In this document: positions 61,963 through 64,000 of the stretch, in pieces
Numbering within the stretch: position 1 is the stretch's first letter
How the letters are laid out: every line of letters begins with the position of its first letter
Origin: Pseudomonadales bacterium
GTDB lineage: Bacteria; Pseudomonadota; Gammaproteobacteria; Pseudomonadales; Pseudohongiellaceae
Length of the DNA: 64,000 nucleotides
Assembly (NCBI GenBank): GCA_024234325.1
Contig: JACKOJ010000002.1
Span: forward strand, 248,001-312,000
Direction: 5' to 3'
Notes under the pieces: generated by a model
What the model was told of the DNA's origin: nothing
Databases searched by the model: none
What the model saw: the letters and a program-made list of their open reading frames with translations, nothing else
Program-made: the position numbers and the translations under genes

Positions 61963-62418
61963 CTACTCGCCTTCGGCACTCTCATCGTCTTTCTTTGGAG
62001 CTGCTTTCTTTGCGGCGGGCTTGCTCTTTGCTGCAGGCTTGTCCTTCGCGGCGGCCTTGCGCGGGGCACGCTTTTTGGCCGCTGGAGCGGGTTCCGGCTC
62101 TGGTGCAGCCACGGGTTCCGCAGCCTGTGCAGCAGCCTCTTCCTCACTGCCCGGGTAGGGCGAGAACGGAAACGGCTTCATCTCGCTGTTGTAGGTGAGA
62201 AAGGACCAGATCTGATGCACATAGGTCGCCAGATCCCTGCCCAGATCCCGCAGGTTCTCGTTGTTTTCCCCGGTCAGCAGACTGAACAGCGCCTGGGCAA
62301 CGGTCAGCAGGGTCAGAACGATGGTGGCGACATACAATGCCACCGCAAGCGCAATCATGAAGGCGATGCGCTTCCACTGGGACGGCTCCTTCAGGTTCTC
62401 CACGATATCGTCGGACAT
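61963..62418 (-). CDS. DUF4389 membrane protein with histone-H1-like tail
   Basis: A 151-residue protein. Residues 1-85 match DUF4389: LKEPSQWKRIAFMIALAV and a helix at about 17-45 (ATIVLTLLTVAQALFSLL), then TYVHQIWSFLTYNSEMKPFPFSPYP. The C-terminal 60 residues are Ala/Lys/Pro-rich (KKRAPRKAAAKDKPAAKSKPA...), resembling AlgP/histone H1-like tails, ending acidic. DUF4389 proteins usually stop near residue 90, so the tail is an unusual extension. It lies between the DUF4892 gene and gpsA. Confidence 0.88.
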   Translation of the reverse strand: MSDDIVENLKEPSQWKRIAFMIALAVALYVATIVLTLLTVAQALFSLLTGENNENLRDLGRDLATYVHQIWSFLTYNSEMKPFPFSPYPGSEEEAAAQAAEPVAAPEPEPAPAAKKRAPRKAAAKDKPAAKSKPAAKKAAPKKDDESAEGE

Positions 62419-62420
62419 GA

Positions 62421-63461
62421 TTACTCCTTGGGGTTCAGTGTCTTGGTCTGATTGGCTTCGTATTCCACATCCAGTGCCTGCTCGCCCAGCATCAGCGAGG
62501 CAACGATTTCCCGCACCGAGCTGCCATTGTAGATGATCTGGTACAGGCCGTTGACCAGCGGCATGTAAACACCCAGCTCATCGGCCCGGTGCTTGACCAG
62601 CTTCAGGGTGTTCACCCCTTCTGCCACCTGACCGACTTCCGTCACGGCTTCTTCGATGCTCAGCCCCTTCCCCAGCGCCATGCCGACCCGGAAGTTGCGG
62701 CTCAATGGCGAAGAACAGGTTACGATCAGGTCGCCCACCCCGGAAAGGCCCAGAAAGGTCATCGGGTCTGCACCCAGGCGGCGCCCGAAACGCGCCATCT
62801 CGGTCAGGCTGCGGGTTACCAGCATGCTGTTGGTGTTGTGCCCCATGCCCATGGCCGAGGCCAGACCGGCGATGATCGCGTAGATATTTTTCAGCGCGCC
62901 GCCCAGCTCCACCCCGAACATATCATCATTCGTGTAGACCCTGAAATATTCGGACTTGAGCACCTGCTGCACGGTTTCCCGCACAGACACATGTTCGCTG
63001 GCAATCACGGTGCCGGTGAGGTTCTTTGCCGCAATCTCCTTGGCGAGGTTGGGGCCGCTCATCACACCGATGCGGGCATTCGGGGCCTCCTGCCGCAAAA
63101 TCTGGCTCATCAGCTTGAAGGTGCCACCTTCAATACCCTTGGTGGTGCTGACCAGAATGGCGTCCTCCCGGCTCCAGGGCAGCATGTCCTGCACCACCGA
63201 GCGGAAATAGGCACTGGGCACGGCAACGAAGATCACACTGCTGTCGGTCACCGCCTGCTGCATGTCGCTGTAGGCGCGTACATTTTCATGCAAGGCATAA
63301 CCGGGCAGATACTGCGAGTTTTCGTGAGTGTTGTTCACTTCGTCCACGAGGGTCTGATTGCGCATCCAGAACTTTACGCAATACCCGTTCTCCGCGACGA
63401 TATTGGCAATCACGGTGCCAAAGCTTCCCCCACCCAGAACGGTGACATGGTTGTGCGGCAT
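62421..63461 (-). CDS. gpsA: Glycerol-3-phosphate dehydrogenase (NAD(P)+)
   Basis: Makes sn-glycerol-3-phosphate for phospholipid synthesis. The 346-residue protein has the Rossmann start VTVLGGGSFGTVIANI near 7-22, the GGALKNIYAIIAGLASAMGMGHNT segment near 190-213 and the GLSGVGDLIVTCSS motif near 245-258. It abuts the DUF4389 gene with two bases between, so it is likely the head of that operon. Intact. Confidence 0.97.
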   Translation of the reverse strand: MPHNHVTVLGGGSFGTVIANIVAENGYCVKFWMRNQTLVDEVNNTHENSQYLPGYALHENVRAYSDMQQAVTDSSVIFVAVPSAYFRSVVQDMLPWSREDAILVSTTKGIEGGTFKLMSQILRQEAPNARIGVMSGPNLAKEIAAKNLTGTVIASEHVSVRETVQQVLKSEYFRVYTNDDMFGVELGGALKNIYAIIAGLASAMGMGHNTNSMLVTRSLTEMARFGRRLGADPMTFLGLSGVGDLIVTCSSPLSRNFRVGMALGKGLSIEEAVTEVGQVAEGVNTLKLVKHRADELGVYMPLVNGLYQIIYNGSSVREIVASLMLGEQALDVEYEANQTKTLNPKE

Positions 63462-63484
63462 GTTCTTGTTCTCCCGTCACACCC

Positions 63485-64000
63485 TCAGAACACGCGGTTC
63501 AGACCATCCAGCGCGGCGATGCGATAAGCCTCTGCCATGGTGGGATAGTTGAACGTTGTGCTGAGAAAATACTTCATCGTGTTCGCCTTGCCTTCCTGCA
63601 GCATGATGGCCTGGCCAATATGCACGATCTCGGACGCCTGGTCCCCGAAGCAGTGAATGCCCAGGATTTCCAGCGTGTCAAAATGGAACAGGATCTTCAG
63701 CATGCCGACCTGCTCCCCGGTAATCATGCCGCGCGCCGTATTCTTGAAGAAGGCCTTGCCCACTTCGTAGGGCACACGCTCCTTGGTCAGCTCACGCTCG
63801 GTCTTGCCGAGAGAGCTGATCTCCGGAATTGTGTAGATGCCGGAGGCAAAGCGGTCGATGGAGACGCAGGCCTCCGGGTCCACGATGGCATTGGAGGCGG
63901 CACGGCCCTGATCGTAGGACACACTGGCCAGCGAGGGCCAGCCGATGACATCCCCTGCGGCATAGATATTGTCCACCGCCGTGCGGTAGTGCTTGTCGAT
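63485..64000 (-). CDS. sthA: Soluble pyridine nucleotide transhydrogenase SthA, C-terminal part (cut by window edge)
   Basis: Flavoprotein transferring hydride from NADPH to NAD+. About 170 C-terminal residues are visible, reading on from the window edge without a start (IDKHYRTAVDNIYAAGD at the 3'-most bases). They contain the FAD/NAD module end (AAGDVIGWPSLASVSYDQGRA), IYTIPEISSLGKTE, and the dimerisation domain ending LNRVF. The match to SthA is inferred from this tail; related dihydrolipoamide-dehydrogenase-like proteins share the fold, but the tail YRIAALDGLNRVF favours SthA. Confidence 0.88.
   Translation of the reverse strand: MDKHYRTAVDNIYAAGDVIGWPSLASVSYDQGRAASNAIVDPEACVSIDRFASGIYTIPEISSLGKTERELTKERVPYEVGKAFFKNTARGMITGEQVGMLKILFHFDTLEILGIHCFGDQASEIVHIGQAIMLQEGKANTMKYFLSTTFNYPTMAEAYRIAALDGLNRVF

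Noticed and set aside
1..64000. tRNA, rRNA or a replication origin
   Set aside because: No cloverleaf-like gene, rRNA segment or DnaA-box cluster was recognised by eye; a covariance search would be needed to be certain.

Overview
The window looks like ordinary chromosome from a GC-rich (roughly 60%) gammaproteobacterium in the Pseudomonadales/Cellvibrionales neighbourhood. The evidence is FimV, the Lol system, RNase E with a Zn-link, LexA with a classical SOS box, and small families (DUF1285, DUF2835, DUF4389, DUF4892) typical of Pseudomonas and its marine relatives. Several blocks also keep Pseudomonas-like order: lpxK-msbA-exbD-exbB-comEC-lolE-lolD-lolC, hpt-nagZ-lexA-topA, and fimV-truA-trpF...accD-folC-dedD-cvpA-purF. 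A marine origin is a guess. No rRNA, tRNA, CRISPR array, prophage or insertion sequence was recognised.

Layout: (1) 1-9.8 kb, minus strand: envelope export genes (lpxK start, msbA, exbD, exbB, comEC, lolE, lolD, lolC), headed by a small serine-recombinase gene that overlaps lolC. (2) 9.8-13.6 kb: an 830-bp divergent region carrying a strong promoter and a leader of about 0.6 kb, then rne. (3) 13.6-19.6 kb: etfBA, a small lipoprotein, DUF1285 and DUF4823-like proteins, and a translationally coupled pair made of a Wzz/BY-kinase-like ATPase and an unrecognised acidic Cys4 protein. (4) 19.6-31 kb: selU, hpt-nagZ, lexA (SOS box), topA, ilvE, an EAL-HDOD protein, tatD, and DUF2835-pyrD-glutaredoxin.

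(5) 31-42.7 kb: two MoxR ATPase modules facing each other. The plus-strand module is moxR-DUF58-DUF4381-BatA-BatB/C-BatD followed by SUI1; the minus-strand module is moxR-DUF58-TgpA. (6) 42.7-54.7 kb, minus strand: fimV-truA-trpF-trpB-trpA-accD-folC-dedD-cvpA-purF. (7) 54.8-59.3 kb: aroC, leuC, leuD, asd, with leuB absent from its common place. (8) 59.4-64 kb: prmB, divergent folE, a DUF4892/OmpA-like protein, a DUF4389 protein with a histone-H1-like tail, gpsA, and the C-terminal part of sthA.

The genes are mostly housekeeping: outer-membrane lipid and lipoprotein export, RNA turnover, fatty-acid electron transfer, DNA repair and topology, and Trp/Leu/Asp-family/folate/purine biosynthesis. 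The accessory-looking or poorly understood parts are the recombinase-lolC overlap, the orphan Wzz/kinase plus Cys4 pair, the double MoxR arrangement, the long rne leader and the H1-tailed membrane protein. I see no clear-cut new system. The coupled pair at 17.3-19.6 kb is the best candidate for something undescribed.
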